Source of the DNA: Bacteroidota bacterium
GTDB lineage: Bacteria > Bacteroidota > Bacteroidia > Flavobacteriales > Flavobacteriaceae
Length of the DNA stretch: 6,950 bases
Assembly: GCA_004356305.1 (NCBI GenBank)
Contig: SMXJ01000169.1
Location: 1-6,950, forward strand
Reading direction: 5' to 3'
Position 1 is the stretch's first letter. Each line of letters opens with the position of its first letter. The notes beneath the pieces are model-generated. The model was given only the letters and a program-made list of their open reading frames with translations, ran no database searches and was not told the origin of the DNA. Below, piece after piece: positions 5,259 to 6,950 of the stretch. Position numbers and translations under genes: made by a program.

Positions 5259-5582
5259 TCAACATCTCCTGGTATTCTTCCTCCAATACCACCACCCGAT
5301 AAAAATAGTGTTCGCCAATATAAGTGCGGCAATAGCAATGGCCCAATTATCCAAAGTTTTCATCAGTACCATACTACCTGTTTCGGCAAGGTATAAAAGG
5401 ATTAGCGTAATAATTATAGCCATAGTACTACCCACAAAAAAGCCGAAAAAAGTATGACAGGGCCACCTTTTTTTAGATCGGATCAATTTAAATAAGGAAA
5501 TGAGCAGAACGACGCCCTCCACTGCCAGCAACAACAGGAAAATAATAAAGGCACCCAGGCCAGGGAAACTAATGTCAGTCAT
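5259..5582 (-). CDS. Small three-helix membrane protein, unknown function
   Basis: A 107-residue integral membrane protein with helices at about 9-31, 45-66 and 79-98. Between helices 1 and 2 lies a basic segment, KLIRSKKRWPCH (32-43), which suggests a cytoplasmic loop; the tail WWYWRKNTRRC is also basic. No family is recognised. A TTG two codons upstream (5588) could start a 109-residue form, but ATG at 5582 is preferred. It begins 65 bp after the stop of the lipoprotein gene at 5648 on the same strand, so co-transcription is possible. The overlapping plus-strand frame shows no protein-like features. Confidence 0.7.
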   Translation of the reverse strand: MTDISFPGLGAFIIFLLLLAVEGVVLLISLFKLIRSKKRWPCHTFFGFFVGSTMAIIITLILLYLAETGSMVLMKTLDNWAIAIAALILANTIFIGWWYWRKNTRRC

Positions 5583-5647
5583 TCGCAAATAGATTGATTG
5601 AAACGAACCTTAAAACTACTAAGATCAACAAGAGTCAATTAATAGGG

Positions 5648-6154
5648 TTATTCTGAATTCACCTCTTCGGATTCTTCAGGGTCGGTTGGTTCAGGCAATG
5701 GCATACTCGAATTCCAAATATCGATATGGATTTTCCATGTTCCATCAACTTTTTTCCATATCAAAATATATTTTCCCTGGTCAAGAACGTCATCGTCTGC
5801 TGAATATAAAAGGAATTTTCCTTCTTCATATGCCGAATCACCATGTCCTTCAGCATAGACAGTTTCTAATGAAGCATGGTCAACCCCCATTTCAAATATC
5901 GATTCCCAAAATCCCTCAAGAGCTTCGGTGCCTTCTAGCTTTTCATAATTGGGGGGAAGAAGGATGCCATCACTCGTATAAACGGAAGCCAAAGTTTTGG
6001 CATCATGGGCGTTAAAAGCATCGATAAACGCATTGTTGGCTTCGCTTATCTCTTCTGTCAAATTCGTTGGTCCCTGTGCGCACGAAAGTAAGAACCCCAG
6101 TAGTAGCATTCCACCAAACATTTTTAAATAATTCTTAGTTGGATTTAATTTCAT
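5648..6154 (-). CDS. Lipoprotein with DUF4440/SnoaL-like (NTF2 fold) domain
   Basis: A 168-residue exported lipoprotein. The signal peptide has Lys at 2, 7 and 11, a hydrophobic stretch (12-23) and the lipobox LLSC with the lipidated Cys at 25. Residues about 32-150 match the ketosteroid-isomerase-like DUF4440 pattern: ISEANNAFIDAFNAHDAKTL, then LASVYTSDGILLPPN, a variable middle, and GKYILIWKKVDGTWKIHIDI with WNSS at 147-150. The last 18 residues are acidic and proline-rich. The enzyme or ligand is unknown; many family members have no known reaction. It lies 66 bp downstream of the ROK gene on the same strand and may be co-transcribed or use its own TATCTTTA box. The gene carries a run of six C at the ILLPPN codons. 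Confidence 0.87.
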   Translation of the reverse strand: MKLNPTKNYLKMFGGMLLLGFLLSCAQGPTNLTEEISEANNAFIDAFNAHDAKTLASVYTSDGILLPPNYEKLEGTEALEGFWESIFEMGVDHASLETVYAEGHGDSAYEEGKFLLYSADDDVLDQGKYILIWKKVDGTWKIHIDIWNSSMPLPEPTDPEESEEVNSE

Positions 6155-6184
6155 AAGGATGGTATTTAATTGATTAACTCCCTG

Positions 6185-6192
6185 TAAAGATA
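6185..6192 (-). promoter_or_regulatory. Possible -7 box upstream of the DUF4440 lipoprotein gene
   Basis: TATCTTTA on the minus strand, 31 bp before the ATG at 6154, resembles TAnnTTTG apart from the last base. It overlaps a 13-bp inverted repeat, GATATAAAATATC (6189-6201), that could be an operator half-site pair or chance in AT-rich DNA. No TTG lies at the normal distance. The 66-bp gap to the ROK stop shows no terminator, so read-through from the ROK gene is the alternative. Confidence 0.25.
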
Positions 6193-6220
6193 TAAAATAT
6201 CATTTATAGTTAGGGCTTCA

Positions 6221-6950
6221 TCAATCAAAACATAGAGCTGCTGCTCCCAAAATTGGTAGATCGGGTTGTGTGGAGACCTCTATAACTAAATTTTCTATTT
6301 GCTTTGGATAGGCAAAAGTGGCGATGGTAGTTTCCATGCTTTCCTTAAAGAAAGGATAAGCCTTTGAAATAGAGCCTCCTAAGATGATGGCCTCAGGAGC
6401 ATACATGAATAAGACGATCTTTATAGCTTCTCCCAGATGTCTTCCGAATTCATTGAAATCGGCTATCGCTTGTGGTTGGTTCCTTTGTGCCATTTCATGC
6501 ACCGCTTTAGCACTCTTTTGGTAATGGTTCATAAAGTAAAAGCTTCCCACGTACTGTTCCATGATACTGTCCTTGTAGGGCAGCATTCCGATCTCGCCGG
6601 CACCGCACATGACGCCGCTGTAAAGTTGATCATTGATGATAACACCCATGCCCAGACCGGTACCTATGGAGAGTCCTACAAAGTTATGATACTTTACACC
6701 TTTGCCAAACCTATTTTCACCTAGTGCAAAACAATTTGCATCGTTATTTAACAGTACCGATACCTTGTACTTTTCTTCGAGTATTTGTTGTAAGGGCACC
6801 TCCTGCCATGCCGGGATATTCTGAATATCGTAAATGATACCACTCACGGGATCAAGAATTCCGGGCACACCAATACCTATGCCTTTTACTTCGGAAGTAA
6901 ATATTGAATCGATCGATCGCTGCAAGACAGCCAATAATTCCGATTCACTG
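6221..6950 (-). CDS. ROK-family sugar kinase or regulator, N-terminus outside window, zinc site missing
   Basis: The frame is open to the window edge, so the true start and roughly the first 60-80 residues (the DxGGT phosphate loop) are not seen; the TTG at 6934 is internal. Over the 242 visible residues, family landmarks are GIGIGVPG (23-30), NIPAWQEVPL (44-53), the catalytic-base motif NNDAN with D70, the ATP-binding GTGLGMG (96-102) and GAGEIGM (116-122). The family normally has GExGH followed by CxCGxxGC, which holds zinc. Here His is Met122 and the three Cys are absent (KDSIMEQYVGSFYF). The E119 sugar contact is kept. This fits a Bacteroidota ROK branch that phosphorylates glucose, fructose or amino sugars, but the substrate cannot be named. 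A transcriptional regulator would have an N-terminal helix-turn-helix outside the window. Confidence 0.88.
   Translation of the reverse strand, partial: SESELLAVLQRSIDSIFTSEVKGIGIGVPGILDPVSGIIYDIQNIPAWQEVPLQQILEEKYKVSVLLNNDANCFALGENRFGKGVKYHNFVGLSIGTGLGMGVIINDQLYSGVMCGAGEIGMLPYKDSIMEQYVGSFYFMNHYQKSAKAVHEMAQRNQPQAIADFNEFGRHLGEAIKIVLFMYAPEAIILGGSISKAYPFFKESMETTIATFAYPKQIENLVIEVSTQPDLPILGAAALCFD

Noticed and set aside
5137..5457. Plus-strand open frame of 106 codons overlapping the small membrane protein
   Set aside because: No signal peptide, domain or sensible start context. The minus frame gives three clean membrane helices and is the better gene.
5686..6015. Plus-strand open frame opposite the DUF4440 lipoprotein, and a similar one at 6437-6724 opposite the ROK gene
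   Set aside because: Both are antisense shadows of recognised genes.

Overview
The window looks like a chromosomal segment of a Bacteroidota bacterium, most likely a marine-type member of the Flavobacteriia. The reasons are the AT-rich sequence, starts preceded by A-rich leaders rather than Shine-Dalgarno sequences, two small lipoproteins with acidic segments, and the kinds of genes present. No rRNA, tRNA, CRISPR array, transposase or integrase gene was found. This assignment is by style only.

Layout. The left edge holds the first 27 codons of a minus-strand membrane-anchored protein (1-81). A 419-bp gap follows, filled with repetitive DNA. Next is a large minus-strand KefB-type cation:proton antiporter (501-2483), then a second repetitive gap of 640 bp. 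The only plus-strand gene is a putative NTF2-fold lipoprotein (3124-3681), which ends at a good intrinsic terminator (3748-3773). Facing it are a minus-strand DUF1801 protein (3855-4217) and an orphan tail-tube (T4 gp19-type) protein (4423-4869). A 389-bp gap holds only a cysteine-rich open frame without a start codon. The right third is a minus-strand series: a ROK-family sugar kinase or regulator cut by the window edge (6221-6950), a DUF4440-like lipoprotein (5648-6154) and a three-helix membrane protein (5259-5582). Gaps of 65-66 bp make one transcription unit possible.

The most unusual content is between the genes. Four stretches (271-473, 2696-3024, 3781-3836, 4235-4360) are built on a 7-bp period. 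The words drift along each tract (for example AGTGAAT to CTAAACT to CACGAAG, or GCAGTNN to AAAGTNA to ACCATAA), yet the 7-bp phase holds; in the longest tract it holds for about 34 units without a slip. In the two largest gaps the tract is joined, in the same orientation and order, to a diverged but recognisable core of about 185 bp (78-264 and 2511-2694). This gives a compound element of roughly 400-515 bp with a core and a heptad tail. One reading frame of both cores gives similar peptides broken by stops, so the core may be a decayed gene, a dispersed non-coding element or a conserved promoter and leader.

The genes do not form an obvious single pathway. They read as housekeeping and envelope functions: ion homeostasis, small secreted lipoproteins and sugar phosphorylation or sensing. 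The lone contractile-injection tube protein is out of place, and the repeat elements are the part most worth following up.
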